Assembly (NCBI GenBank): GCA_947568835.1
Contig: OX387606.1
Span: 13,888,001-13,952,000 of the forward strand
Direction of reading: 5' to 3'
Source of the DNA: Protonemura montana
Lineage: Eukaryota; Arthropoda; Insecta; Plecoptera; Nemouridae
DNA: 64,000 nucleotides
Below, one piece after another: positions 22,130 through 39,600 of the stretch (position 1 is its first letter; each line of letters begins with the position of its first letter). Made by a program: the position numbers and the translations under genes. The notes under the pieces were generated by a model. That model had not been told where the DNA came from. It searched no databases and was given only the letters and a program-made list of their open reading frames with translations.

Positions 22130-25100
22130 ATGGATGTGGACGACACTGATGTAGATCAAATCCTCTTGCAGCAATTTAGCTGCATGGGCACAACTGACAG
22201 AGATGAATTAATTAAGCAACTTCAGACACTAGTGGGAAACTCTTTAAATCAAGAAACGGCATCGTTCTTCCTGGATATGAACAACTGGTAAATCAAATCT
22301 CTTTCAATTCGCGTTTACATTATGCTACAGTTATATTTTATAGTTAACAGTGGCCTTGTTAACATGTAGGTTAAGGTTACGCAATTAGGAGGAAAATTAT
22401 CACCATCGGTTGTTGCAGCAAATAATATTTTCACAATATTTAATTTTTTTTTGTAGGAACCTTCAGGGGGCAGTCTGTTCGTACTTTGACTTCGAATCTC
22501 CGTACAAATTGCCTTCAATGACATTACTCAAAGATATGACTGTAGGAGAAGGCGAGAGTATACCTCCATCCACAAAGTAAGTTTTTCCATGATCACTCTT
22601 GCTCTTAATTACCAAGCAATTTGTATGCATATACAGTGTTGCGTTGAAATGTGAGCGTGTAGAGAGACATGCTGACCCTTAAGGAAGAGTGCTTGAAAGA
22701 TAATGACTTGCTCCTTTCCCGAATGTGATACGGATATGTTACGGGGATCGTAACCCACAGTTTGAATATGGAAAAAAATCACGTAAAGGCACTTAAAAGT
22801 TAAAAGATCAGATAAAAGTAATTCTAAAAATAATTGTTACATCTTTATTTTCAAAAGAAATAAAAGAGATAAAATGCCAGAAGGCAATGACTTGCAGATC
22901 TATAAGTTTCGGGCATGGCACATCTTATTACGATCAAAACACTTGGACAATTTTGTCAGGTTTGTTTCGTATTTTGGTGTTTTCAAAGGTTCCAAATTTT
23001 GCAAGAAATACTAAAATTTTTTTAAAAGCTGATTAAAAAACCTTTCTGGCTAATTAGTTCCAAGAAATGTGACTGATCTTATTCGGTTTAGAGATTTAAA
23101 AAATATCCAGAAAATTTCATCCAAATCAGTAAGACTCCAGACATTTGGTTAGTAGAAAATAATAAAAAAAAAAACACAGAAAAAATAAAGATATTTTTCA
23201 TTTTTTTACAGTCACTCATATACTTTGCTCATTATGCTCATAGAGTTAATTTCCCAAAACGTTATTTTTCTAGGAAACACAGCTACTTTATTAAGATTTA
23301 TTTACCAACTGCTGTGTTGCAGGTTCATGAAGACTTGGCGAGTACAAAATGATGGGGACACAGTCTGGCCGGCAGGATGTTGCTTGCAGTTCAACGGGGG
23401 TGACAAGCTGAGTACCACTGATCACATGCAGGTTATGCCCGTTGGTGTCGGTTGTACCACAGACCTCAGCCTTGAGATGCTCAGTCCTCACCAGCCTGGC
23501 ATTTACAAAAGCAAGTGGCGGCTTACAACCCCTGCAGGATCGTTTTTTGGAGGTAATAACATACAATTCACATGCATAGCTTCTATTTTATATCCTGTCA
23601 GCCATCCAACCTACTCCAGACAGTTTTATAAGTCTTGAATTGTACATTGCAATTTCTATTGTTTTGCAGTTAACTGTTGCCCATTTGGTTACCAGTGCTG
23701 TGCCAATTGGTATTGGAAGGAAAAGAAAGAGGGCAAGTGCAACTTTCCGATAACTCGAATGGCGTTGCGTGGTACATTTGAGGCAGTTGCCTTTGTCATT
23801 TGTTTTCAAAATGTCAAAGTGCCAAAATGTAACATTTGCAATGCCATCTATTCGAGTTTCCGGTAAACTGCGCTCTCTTTTCTTTCCCAAACCAATCATC
23901 TAGCCTTTTGGCACTCGAATCAAATGCTAGGTCAAGTCGCACGAGAGGTATGCAACTTCTATCGGCCAACTTTCTTGTTTCAGATGTGATCTGGGTGATT
24001 GTGACGGTGGCGGTAGGGGGGACGATGGCTGTAACACAGCAGCTTGGGACTCTGAGTGAGCTGGAGTCTCTTTCATGCGTTAGCATGGAAGAGACGTCTA
24101 CCGGCAACCCCTTCGGCCCTGCCAATAAACCTTCTAGTCAAGCGCTCTTTCAGGTAAAATCTTTTGGGGAACCTAACCTCAGTGGTTTCCTGACTTCTCT
24201 ATCTCTGTACTTATTATTTAAATCCCTTTCCTTTGATCCTTGAAGTATAAATCCATGGTTTTGGAACGGTTTGAGCCGAAGGTTTCTAGACTGTTCTATA
24301 TTGAGGATTGTGACATTAGAGCGCAACCATAGTGGCACTGTTTTCATGCGTTCTCTCACATATTTGTTCACGTATCACTTCTCTTTTTGAAATCAATAGA
24401 AGTTGCAGAATTCTCGGCAGTAGCCGGCCTGATTCAAGACCTTGTTTAATTTTTAATTCTTAGTCACAACATCTACAAATGTTCAAGTTCCTACATGCAG
24501 TTACCAGTTACCAACACTATAACGTCTCAAAAATTGATGCCCAAACGGGGCATCAATTTTTGAGACGGTTATAGTGTTGATAATCATAAAATACGCCGCG
24601 CATTGCAAGCGTTTGCAATTTAAATAAGATTTCATTCTAATACAGCAACACACTTAGCTTTAAAATCAGAAATAGCTTTTTTGCCAAAAATTCCCATATT
24701 AATGGGAACGGAAATATTGTCCAAATCATGAAAACTGTTTCTCTATCTAGTAATCTTGGGTTCAGCCCCAGGTCGAAGCAATTTGTCGTTGTAGAACCAA
24801 CACAACCATAAAATCTAAATATAAAATAGTTTTCTTAGCTACTTAATTTTTCTTTTCCCATTACGCCGTTGAGTGTGCAGGTTATAGGTAGAGGCAGAAC
24901 GTTAATTTCAAAGTTTCTGCAAAGAAGATGGCCGCCAAATGACTACTTTACCGACAAAAATTCAGAGTATCGTAACACGCAGTTAAGTGGAGTCACTGTC
25001 GTATGAAATTTAATTTAGTTATTTCTCGTAGGTTACTCGCTTTTGAATATCGTTACTTGCATATCAATCGTTGAGATAAACATTGATGGAGATCTTTTGA

Positions 25101-25521
25101 GCATGAAAAGTCTCAAAAGCCTACGAGAAATATCGAAATTAAATTTCATACGACAGTGGCTCCACTTAACGGCGTGTTCCGGTACTCTGCATTTTTGTCG
25201 GTAAAGTAGTAATATGGCGGCCATCTTTCACATAGAAAGTTTAACATTAACGTTCAGCCTCTACCTATAACCTGCGCACTCAACGCTTACGCTAATCCAG
25301 CATTTTTACATAAGGGACTCAATCCTTATTTGGCAAATCCAACCGATCAAAGATTAGCAAAAATTACACGCTGGACGGTGTCATGTGAAATTGCATTTTT
25401 AGCTAGAGTTAGATATATTGTTTTTGACCACAACTTAATCTATTTCTTAATTAGTATATTGTCATTTCAATTTCAGGATTCGGTCCAGCAGACTCAAGAT
25501 GGTGATAACATGATGTGCTAA
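22130..25521 (+). CDS. ILRUN: ILRUN, UBA-like and NBR1-like domain regulator
   Basis: Exons: 22130-22287, 22457-22576, 23323-23552, 23984-24153, 25477-25521; 240 aa (human C6orf106/ILRUN 298 aa). In vertebrates ILRUN represses IRF3-dependent interferon and cytokine transcription and affects lipid metabolism. Visible domains: an N-terminal UBA-like fold (about residues 10-60; LLQQFSCMGTTDRDEL, FFLDMNNWNLQGA), a linker with MTVGEGESIPPSTK, and an FW/NBR1-like immunoglobulin-fold domain (about residues 93-190; KTWRVQNDGDTVWP, LSPHQPGIYKSKWR, DVIWVIVTVAVGG). The human protein has a longer Ser/Pro-rich tail; here a NPFGPANKP motif is followed by only a short end, DNMMC. The last exon has just 14 coding codons and lies after a 1.3-kb repeat-filled intron, so an alternative 3' end is possible. 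Confidence 0.88.
23704..23898. repeat. fold-back element in ILRUN intron 3
   Basis: Imperfect inverted repeats of about 50-60 bases: left GGAAAAGAAAGAGGGCAAG ... CGATAACTCGAATGGCGTTGC, right the complement GCAATGCCATCTATTCGAGT ... CTCTCTTTTCTTTCCC. The loop is about 80 bases. No coding capacity. Confidence 0.6.
24511..24640. mobile_element. tRNA-like fold-back family copy lacking the tRNA body
   Basis: ACACTATAACGTCTCAAAA ... GATGCCCAAAC is followed almost at once by its complement GGGGCATCAATTTTTGAGAC ... TTATAGTGTT. The usual family tail then follows (ATAAAATACGCCGCGC, ATTGCAAGCGTTTGCAAT, TTAAATAAGATTTCAT). The tRNA-like module seen in other copies is missing between the arms, leaving a tight hairpin. 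In ILRUN intron 4. No clear target duplication was found. Confidence 0.65.
24866..25285. repeat. 420-base fold-back element in ILRUN intron 4
   Basis: Near-complete palindrome: left arm CGTTGAGTGTGCAGGTTATA through GCCGCCAAATGACTACTTTA and AAGTGGAGTCACTGTCGTAT; right arm is the complement in reverse order, ending CCTGCGCACTCAACG. Arms are about 180 bases with scattered mismatches, and the loop is short. TTACGC occurs just outside both ends and might be a target duplication. Related blocks occur at 15893-16165 and 41335-41585, and more weakly near 3985-4110. Non-coding, so a non-autonomous fold-back family. Confidence 0.7.
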
Positions 25522-26651
25522 ATTATGTGAGTGAGTTATGTAAGTGAGAGAAAGAGTATTTATATGTAAAATATTTTGAAAGTTTTATTTGTTTTACATA
25601 ATGTGAGTGATATATACAGCATGGTACACCTTGCTGGCTGGTTCACCTTGCATTGTTAATGGAGTACTATTTTGTGTAGGTCCTACTGAGAAAATCTGCC
25701 ACCATGTCTATAATACAAAGTTTGTGTATCACTATACAGTATTTACAGGATAAGAATTACCGTTACAAATGGCCAACAACCAGCCTTCCTAACATCATTT
25801 GCTCATATGAGCTAATTGTTCACTAGAGAGATCACATTTTTTCTGGCAGAATCGCCACCCGTCATCTTTGTGCTACATGCGAGCCAACTGAAAAAAAAAC
25901 CCACTCCACTGCTATCTGCTGGTTTCCTTTTCCTCTGAAGCTTTTTTTAAGCCAAGATGTTTCGTTTTTGAAGCTATTTTGAGACTTTCTACCTAATATA
26001 ACAATCCTGGGAATTATTGTACTGATTAAAAGAAGCCCTTAAATTGAATCGGATGCATGAGTCGGATGCAATGTTGAGGGTGGTGGGGGTAGTACCTGGG
26101 CTGGTTAAGCTGTAGCCAAGAAGGCTATTGTGTCGTTTTTGTTGGGAGTTCTAATCCTGAAAATACCAAACAGTATGTGACATGAAACTTTATTTGAATA
26201 GTGCTCATTTGCGCAACGTGTCTAAAATTTTTATAATGCATTTAATTCAAATTTAATTTAATTTTAATGGTAACTTTTATGTTAACAAAATCATTTGGGG
26301 TATCTAGAAAATGTCATACGAGTGTTAATGAGATTTGCATTTTAGCCTATACTGAACAATCCTCAGTTAAGCGCTTGGCTAGTGCCGCTACAGTTAATTC
26401 CATATTTCTATAAGGTTAGCGCCTTTTAACGCTAAGCAAGCAATACCAAACAAAGGCAGTAAGTAGAATAGTAATCAATATATATATATACAAACATATA
26501 TATATTCAAAAAGTTGTACTTATAAAAATATGTTAGACACATGTACCAAACATTGTTACAAAATAAATATGATTTATATTACTAAAATATTTGTGGAGCA
26601 GTTCACTTTTTAGTTTATTTCGCAGTCATTTTATCCTCGCTTACCTCGAAG
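25522..26651. other. spacer between convergent ILRUN and TYMS
   Basis: 3' UTRs and intergenic sequence. A TA-dinucleotide tract lies at about 26478-26510. On the minus strand an AATAAA (plus strand TTTATT at 26613-26618) lies about 35 bases after the TYMS stop and is a plausible poly(A) signal. No other feature seen. Confidence 0.45.
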
Positions 26652-30057
<3,406 letters not shown>

Positions 30058-30636
30058 GATCTGAAAAGTTTTCTTAGTTACAAAAAAGTCGAAATAACAA
30101 AAATTTACCACTTCTACATAGAAGCAGAATAGAAGATCCTTCTTTTATGACTTTACTTTAGTAATAAGATCTTTGATGATAATCGCAAGTCAACAATTGA
30201 CACAAGTCAGGTTAACAAGAATTATAGCTCAAAGAGCACTTTTCTTACAGCTCACAAAAATTAGTAAGACACACTGTAAGGCTGAGATGTACGGTTTATC
30301 ATTTAAATGTTAATGTTGACCTTACTTGGGAAAAATTAAGGAGCTGGAATCAAAATTTTCTGGAAACAAGTTTGCTGCAAACTCTTGGCGGCAAACTACT
30401 CCTCCACGTGATGCCGAGTTCAAAGCCGTGCCGATAGGTGTCGTCGTCGCAGGTCGTTGCTATGGCGACATTTGAATGTGCAAGTCAACAAAATACCTGA
30501 TTATAATAGTTCGCGTAAAATGGTGAACTGAAGAAATAAAAATAAATACTCTGGATGCGTTTGGAGAAAAGTATTTTCCGTGTTGTTTTGTTTCATAGAA
30601 CGAAGTCGGAAAAATATTGGAACCCTGCAATTTGAA
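30058..30636. promoter_or_regulatory. shared promoter interval TYMS/DYNC2H1
   Basis: About 580 bases between two divergent start codons. The stretch 30410-30480 is GC-richer (GTGATGCCGAG, GTGTCGTCGTCGC). CTTTTCAG just upstream of the TYMS ATG could be an acceptor for a non-coding first exon. No TATA box is obvious. Confidence 0.4.
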
Positions 30637-33600
30637 ATGACTTCAGTGGACACATCTTCAGATATTAGGAAAGATTTTATTTTAGCAACAACAGGTGATT
30701 TTTAACCCCCATTTATTCCCAATATTCCAGTGAAATATGAAGATGCAATTACATTCACAGGTTCCTGAAATTTGCACTTTGCATTAACTATTCTCAAATT
30801 TGCAGTGAATTATTTTGGCTTAAGAAATTCTCAATTAGAAAACACAGCTACGTTGAGAAATAATAAAGATCTGAATAATTTCCTGGATGATGGAAGTTGC
30901 TTTGTTCTCTGCACGGCAGTAGAGAAGACCTCGTCTGGAGATGATGCTTTACAATTTGGAACACAGGTATCCCTTAACATATGGTATCATCTGGTATATG
31001 ATTTATACAGAACCAATAAATCTTATTTGATATTTTTCCCTTCTCCAATCTGGGCAGATCTAGCGGTCAACAAAAACCCAAAACTTTTTCCTCCCTATTA
31101 ATATTTTTACTGACAAATGTATGTAATTTTGTATTTATAGATTGTACCAGGTGAAGGCAAAAAACAAAATCTTGTCTTTTTCAAAGTCAGTCCCGATGTC
31201 ATCACATCTGAAAACTTACATCAAAACATATTCATATCGTCAATGGTTGATTCACCAATCACAATGCTCTACCATGCTGTGCAGAGAATATTTGCTCCTA
31301 CTATTTTGAAAGACAACACATGGAGTGAAAAGGTGGACCCCAAGCTTCAGGATTTGCTAACACAGCTGGAATCAGGACTCAAGAGTATTGTTCACAAGCA
31401 GGACAATAATGGCAGGAGCACGTCAGACCAAACCGAAAATTTGCTTGGTATGTGTATTTCAATTTGTGCACCTTAAAATAATTTATAAGATTTGTATAAT
31501 TGCGTTATGGACCAAAAATGCTTGTGGTACACATTTGGACACGTTAAGTTACTTGTTTTGATTTTATAAGGTGTTTCACTTTTCTGTTTGTATCACATTT
31601 GTAACCTGCTCATTCAGTTGTAATGACGCCGATGGATGAAATACAGTTGTGGTCCAACGTTGCAAACTCGGCGGCTAGCAAGAGCGAACGAGACAAAGCA
31701 ACATCCTTCTGTAATGCAATGGAGCCGCTGGAAAAATATCTCAGGTAGATGCTTCGTTTGTAAATAGACAGTAGCCACAATATTTGTCATATCTGTACTC
31801 TCCAAACACTGATTCTCCCATCATAGGTAAAGTTAATTTTGTTTATATTAAAAAAAAAAAAAAACAGTGTTCTTTCTTTAATAATTTATTCATTAGAAAA
31901 AGAATATTACAAAAGGTAACGCACAGCATTGCTGTGGCACTATAATTTTTAGAGTGGGATATTTTAGACTTTTTTGTGCATGTCAAAGGTGTTGCTGGAA
32001 TTTCTTACCAGTACTTACAAAAAGTCAGTGTTACCTCTTAAGTAGGGTTGAAAGTATCAAGAATTCTTAGGTTTTATTCCAAGAAATAAATATTTTCTTT
32101 CAAAATTTGAGCCATTTGAAAACCGCAACATAAATGGTCTCAGATCTTCAGAGGCATTTACAAATTAAAAATATTACAGAAGATTTTGACTGCAGATCTT
32201 CAATCAACTAAGCATATCAAACTTTTGTTGAAAAAAAGAATGGTCTATTCCAGATCTTATTTTTGCGGTGTCATGTTTCAGATCCCTTGAGACCGTTTCT
32301 TTGTCAGATATAGACGAGGTAATTGAAACAGCACATAACACACTTGATGATCTTTGGAAACTGGAGGACTTCATTTATCCACAACAGCGAATGGAGCACT
32401 TCATGGTTATTATCGGTGAGTGCCAGAGAGTTTAATTGGCGAAGCATTCAATTTATGAACGGTATTTATTTAGTATACTTTAATTTAATGAAAACTGCAA
32501 CACTTGCAAATAAATCAGTAAATTTTAATAATGATGAACATAATTAATTTTAAGTTGAATGATAATTAGTTCCTTTTTACTCTGTTGCAGGAAATGCATT
32601 TACAAGATACATACAGTTAAAGCTGAAGTCCATGAACTTCTGGACTGATTTGTTTATGCCCATCGAGGAGGCTCTCAATCAAAGTATAAACGCATGTGAA
32701 AAGTGGGACGTCACCTGCACACGACTCACATCCCTTTTCTGGTAAGCAGGATTTTGATTTCGGCTCAAAACCGAAAACGTTGTCCAAATGCTAAAATATC
32801 GTCAACTTCATACATTTTAATTTTTCATCTGAGACTGAAGAGAGAAAAAACTTGAGAACAAACAGTAATAAGCAAAAAAATCTCTCCTGAAATATTTGGT
32901 CAAACACCCCACATTATTCTTTACATCCTCTAAAATGCTATTTTACAAAAAGTGTGTAGGTTCTGTGCTTTCTGTTTAGTGATGGGATAAGAGGTAGGCA
33001 AGTATGAAATACTAACTGTGATTTAGCGCCGTTTTTTCAGTGTCACATTAACTGATTAATAGACCGTTAAAAACAAAAACAAAACATCTTCTAAGTGGCT
33101 GTTGCTGAGCAAATAAGAAACTTATGGACTGTTAGAATCTTTACTAACAACTGAAAAATTGAAATGACCTATTTAATAAGCAAGCCATTTTTGGGTAATA
33201 ACTAAGGTTTTATGCATTTTTTCACCTCTGTGGTAGATGTGCAACCCTGTGTGTGAGCGTGAATTGTCATTAAACAAAAATTGACCACCTCGTCGACCAA
33301 AAATTGCTTAGGTAGTCAAAGTGTGCTACAGCAAAACGATTTTCACATATGTTTTGTGCTTACGTCAGGTCGAACTACTCCCACCATCGTTGGAAAGGTA
33401 AACCGTTTGTCTCGGAATACATCAAGAACTTCTCTCATCGTCTGCGAGAAATCCTCCACTTGCGGACTCTTCACCGGCAGCTAACGCGGCTGCTCTCGGT
33501 GAAAGAACAGGACGAGTTAAACACGGCAGAAACTTTCCAACCGTTTGCTGGGCTCAATCCTTTGCAGTACAATGCATACACAGAGCCAGTCTGGAGGATG

Positions 33601-36600
33601 GCGGTCTTACAGTTTGAACGATGCTTGGTGCCCACTGAGGATAGGGTGGCAGGGAAGCTCAAAAGTCAGCTGCGAAATATCAATAGGAACACTTTGCAGG
33701 TAATTGCAAGCGTAGGTTAATAATTGCACAGTCTTTTTTTAAAGATAAAATATTTGTGGGTGGATTTACCCAATTTTTTTGAGTTGATCTTGAAGTTTCT
33801 GTATAAGTCTGCCAACAAATTTTCTGTGATCCAATCTTTTAAAGATTGCGTACAGAAAATAAAATATTTTATTTTTAATGGTTATCTATTCAAGTTTTAA
33901 ATATAGTTTATTAAAACTTTGCTAGAAATATTTTTATGTTGAAATTGTTGCAAGAATACGCTTCAGAACATAGCATCCTTTATTATATTATTATTATTAT
34001 TGCATTGTGATAGTAACGCTAAAAAAAAAAAAACATCCAAAATCGGTTGAGAAATTGTTATTATTAAGAGTATGTAATGCATTTTTAGTCTGCAGTTCAT
34101 TATCATAGCACTTACCCATATTTCCTTAATTCCAGTTGCTCCAAGAATTCAAGCGCTATGAAGATTTGATACAGCGTCCCAATGTTCGCGGTGCTCTCGT
34201 AGCCGAGAGGGAGAATTTGTTGGGGCAGCTACGAGAGTACATCAACCAAGTTAATGCAGATTTCAACTCGGGCCAAGACAGAAAGAACGTCAAGCTAGAC
34301 GATATGCCGCAAGTCATTAGAAACATATACTGGGTCCGTCAGATGGAATGCAAGGTACGAATCTAGCAACGTTTTGCGGTGATAATTGTGCAGCTCTGTT
34401 TTAAGCTCTGTTAATTAGCTGTTTCAAGGCTTTTAGGATAAAGAAACTACTCCATATTATTATGTTTTCATTATTATTATTTTTGTATCTAATATCTATC
34501 TTTACTTCAAACATTACGCGGTAGCCTTCATTCCGTTCTAAAATACAAATAATTATTAATTCATTAAAAATTCAATGAAAAATCAATTCTTACAGATCAA
34601 TGACATTGAAAAGACTAGTGCGAAGATTTTGAGCGACTTGAATGGCTACGAGGGACTACACAAATCAGCGCAAGGTGTGCTGAAAGATCTGAAGGAATAT
34701 CATTCCGATCAGTTTGACAGTTGGTCAAGAGATGTTAGCGCAGACATTCAAAACAACAAACTCAGGTAACCAGTTTGAGAAACATTCTGTAAAAAAAAGT
34801 GTGGGAATTGTCCAGAAGAATTTCTAATTAAAATGGTATAAGTTTATGGAATATCGATATCTGAAAAATAAAAACTGGATTCGGTATTGTTCCTGGCTGT
34901 AATAAAAACTATTCCTAAAACTAAGATTCGACAAATTAAATAACCAAAATATTTTTTGCAGCCTTCGTACCAACGATCCGGTAGTAAAATTCGAGCAAGG
35001 CAAACTGATGCACGTTAACTACAGCCTGCGTCTAGTTGGTCTGATCCGTGAAGTGCGACAACTGGCTGTCCTCGGCTACAAGATTCCCATAAAAATCCAA
35101 CAAGTGTCGAACCTGGCAAAGCAATTCATGAAACAAGCCAAGGCGTTGCAGCAAGTAGCCAACTTCCATAACACGATCGGCGACCGAATGATCCCGTCGC
35201 AACGGCCGATGATGCTGGAGGCTGCATTGAAGCTGGCAGAGTTGGTAGATGAGCAGAATGGAGTGACGTGGAGTGATACTAAGGCGGTGGATCGGTACAT
35301 CGGCAAACTGCAGACGGCTGTCGAGAGACTATCGAGGGAGAACAACAAGTTGGCGTCGTACCACTTGCAGATACGGGACAAAGTGAGTAGTGAGACATAT
35401 GAAGCCTGTGGTGATGAGGCAATAAGAATTATTTCTATGCAATATCTCTGAGGCACATGCCAAAACACATGTCTGGGTTGAAATTATTAACCGAATAGCT
35501 AGCCCTAATCTGTAGGGAGATCTGACCGTAGCAGAAAAATAAAAGTACCACAATACCATATATACACAGGCCTGGACTCCTTTATCCCTGAGGAAGTGAA
35601 GCTATGAAATGCATTGCTTAATGTAACCAAGATGTAATTTTTAAATTTAGAAACCATGAATTACACAGGAACTATGTAGCCCTCCTATGTTTCTTGCAAT
35701 AATTAACAACAAAAAATCTTATTGATTTTTTTCGTATTTCTCTAAGGTTGTGGTGAATTCCAAGGTAAAATTTGTAGGAATGTTAATTATGTTTTAAAAT
35801 TATGCATCATGTTTACACAACCTTGCACCTTGCTTTCAGGTGGACCTGTTGATGAACACCGACCTACTGCGACACCAGCAGAAGTGGAAGGAAGTGTTGA
35901 AGGACATCTGCAATATGATGGGACAGCTTGAGGAGCAGAAGTTCACCAACATGAAGTCGTGGAGGGCGTACTGGGACCAGGAGCTATACAAGGCACTGGA
36001 ATTCCAGTACCAACTCAGTCTCTCGTCGCTCAACGAGCATTTGCCTGAAATCAACGTCGACCTCGTTTACAGGTGCATTCATATTCTGAGTTTGCAGAGT
36101 GAGACTAATAAATATTGCAAATATGATATCTGATAAGTTATTAATTTTTAACGTAAATTTGGAAAGATTTGAATTGAGGGAGCGCTATTTAACAAAGGAT
36201 TGAAAATCTTGTTTGGAGAAATGCCACTGTTATTTACATTCTAGATGTCTTGGATGGGGGAACCAAGAAGTTGAGTGTCTGTGCATTTGTCTCAATCTTA
36301 AGGAATCCTCTAGCTGTTGTTGCGAGATGTTGCGAGTTTATATCCAGATTGAGTTTCTATCAACTTTTATAAAAGCTGCTTTTTTTTGCCTGTTTTGAAA
36401 ACTAGGCAGCAGTGTCTTCAGTTTCATCCGCCAATGGAAGATGTACGCGTGAAATACTACGCCCAGCTAAAACGTTTTATTTCGCTGCCAAAAACTTTCC
36501 GAGGGGTCAGTGAAAGTACCGAAACATCGATATTTCCACCGATGGTGAAAAGGTACAAATTTATTGATCAACAAAGTCAAAAATTTTAATGCTAAAATGT

Positions 36601-39600
36601 TGCTTTGGTATTGTTTAAGCTTCATAGTTTCAGTTAGCTATAGCTCATTTTTCAAAAGCCAAATGCGGCAAATTTTTTTTTGCATTTTTTACATTTTTGC
36701 ATTTTTTGCATAAGGCAAGTGTGCAGGTCATGCCATTAGGTCACAAAACAAACCTGTATTTTCTTTATTTTTTGCAAAATCCAAAATGCAAAATGCAAAA
36801 CTACCTCAGCTTCTAAATTTTCTTGTATGAAATCGTACAGTAATTATTTGCATGAGACGGCATTATTTATCCCGGGAGCCGAAACCTAGTTTGTTTTGAC
36901 ACAGTCCATTCTTCACAGGAACGCTCACCTCTTTGATGAGGTCAACCGCAAAGGAGAGGAGCTACTCGAGAGGCTGGACGATATTAAGAAGCGCTGGTTG
37001 AAGTGGGTTTCGCTTGGCTCGGTCGATCTGGACCAGATGGCTGACGAGAACCTGCACACGGCCGAAGATTGGGATTCCAACTTTCGGGCGTCTAAAGTGC
37101 TGGGTCAAGACATCGCCAAGCTCCCGTGGTCAGTCATTCATGTCACTTACTAGATGCTATGGTCCTAACCAAGGACACTTGTCTTGAGCTTTCCTTTTCC
37201 CGCAAAGTAGCGGTTACTTTCCAATGTAGAATCATTTGTGCAAAAACGTTCACAGCAGTAACAAATTTGAATTGGTGCTCTCAGTTCACTCAGTTTTTCT
37301 TAATTATCTACACCTTACATGAACCTGAACATGATTTCTCCCAATATAATTTCTTTATAATTTCTGGTTTGTGCTTCATTATGTTATGACATTTCCTAAA
37401 TTCTATAAGCTGATTTTATAATATAGAGTATTATTCATTTCCTCACAAAGCCTGCAGATTTAATGGTATACCCCAATGAATTATGTCTGTAGAAAATAAA
37501 GAATAATATTAATTTGCACTTGGCTTGGATCTTATATAATCTGTATTGAAATAAAATAAAATAAAGATATCTTGGTGATGTTTTTTAGCACGGAAGAGAA
37601 ACTAGAATGCTTCTTGGTGAGTTTCCTGCCGGTCCGCTCGGAGATAGAGCTGCACAACCGCCGATATTGGGACGTCCTCGCGAGCTCCCTGCAGACATCC
37701 ATCCTGAAGGACGTGGCGGCGGTGGAAAAGTTTGTCGACGAGTCCACGGAAAATCTGTCTCGACAGCCGCGTACCGTGGACGAGATTGGAGAGGCCAACG
37801 TTCGACATGCGCAGACTATCACAGCGCTGCCAAAGGTAAGATCGTTTTGCAACCTGACAGGTGAAATACGCGGCGAACATTGCTGGTATTGCCTGTCTCC
37901 TGGTATGCTTTAATTTTTACCTTATTCTTTTGTTAGTCAGATTAATTATAAATCAATTTACAATGTTACCATATGTGTTAACGTTGTTGATAACACCCTT
38001 GGCTGCATTTTTCGACGCAAAAAGTCTGATCAACTTCTAGTAATAAGCTTAAATGGTTAAACAATTTAACCATTAAATCGTACTTGAGAGATCAATTATA
38101 AATTTTCAGGACAACTAGCATTGAAGTAGAAAATCATTGTGTTATCTTACTCATTTTTTGTAAGATATTACTTAAAATCCAAACCAATTATTAATCTCAC
38201 TGTGCTAATGATACACTACCCTACCACAAAACTAAACTAGAGACCTCCTTGCTATTAGATGCGGGAGACATTTGAGGGTGCTGTTCGCAAGAACAACACG
38301 TTGGCCAGCTGGACCAAGGGGCGGATCGAGCAGGTGGCTCGACTTGCTTCCACGTGGGACAACTTCCAGACCACGTTGGACAACCACCAGTACTTGATAG
38401 GGCGGCAGGTCGAGAGCATCAAGACCAGCCTCGTGTCACAGGTTAGTGTTTCAAGTCTCACTTCAATAAGAGATACAAAAATGTGAAGCCAGTGAAAGCC
38501 ACAATTTATCCTTATAAGTTGAACCGTTTGAACCGCTGGTTGAAAAAATTACAAACCTAAATCCTGCCAAGTATCTGCCACGCTGTATGGCTCTATCATC
38601 ATCATTACCACACTTTGGTATGCTTTTAATATCAATCAATTAGGTTGCTAGACTAGGGCTTTGCAAACTCAATTTGAGTTGAATTTGATTTCACAATCAA
38701 TTTGAGTCAATTGCAATGTATATGCACCATTGCAGAAGAGGATCACACTATGATGCCATTATGCTTAGTGTTCAAAATGCAAATACAATTCTTGATTATT
38801 TTGCAGGTGGAGAACTTGAGTGGTGAGGTGGACAAGTTCGGACTGCGCTGGGAGCAGATCAAACCGCGGGAGACGAGTCTGATGGATGGTGGGCCTGATG
38901 TACTGCTCAAGAGTCTGGAAGTTCTGCGGGGAAAGCGCGCGGAGTGGGAGGTGCTGGTTCAAGCCAAGGACAAGCTCGCGTGAGTATATGACAGTGAATT
39001 TGAACCGTAAGTCATATTCGACTGGCCTGTACCAGCGCGGGTTTAAAACTTGTCCGATGACATCATGCTCTCCACTGGGCTTACACCAGCTCAGAGCGAG
39101 AGTGCTCCTACGCGAACACTTCAGTACATTAATTTGTTTTTGAAATGCACTGTCGAAATTCTTGGGAGAAGAAAAGTTTACCAGGAGTGACCCAAGAGCG
39201 TGCAAACTCTGCCAGTTGAATGCGTGAAAGTTTTCACTGTGAAAAAGTCACATGCCTAGTCGATCACAAGATCACTCTCTGTGCACAGCCGGGGCAATCC
39301 GGGGCAGATAGTGGAATATTCCATTAGAGTAACGTTGCATTTTCTGGCTTTGCTTGCTGTAACTGTCCTTTGAAACCTTTTTGATAAATTGCTAATTTTT
39401 TTTTGTGTGGGGTGGTCCTGTAGGTTTTGTGATTCATTTCTATAATTTTTTTTAGGCTGGACTGTTCGCACTTTGGATTAGAGAGTGTTGAATTTCAACA
39501 ATGTGACGAAATTGAATCGGATCTCAAGAAATATGAAGATATGTGGTCCCTTTATGAGGAATTTAATTCAGGTATGCCCAGTGGTTTTGATATACCTGCT

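Noticed and set aside
25541-25620. Possible further ILRUN coding sequence after the short last exon
   Set aside because: An in-frame TAA at 25519-25521 ends the frame and the following sequence is AT-rich without splice donors.
37532-37913. Several overlapping ORFs of 85-113 codons on both strands
   Set aside because: Shadows of DYNC2H1 exon 14 (37589-37835), whose correct frame aligns with the family.
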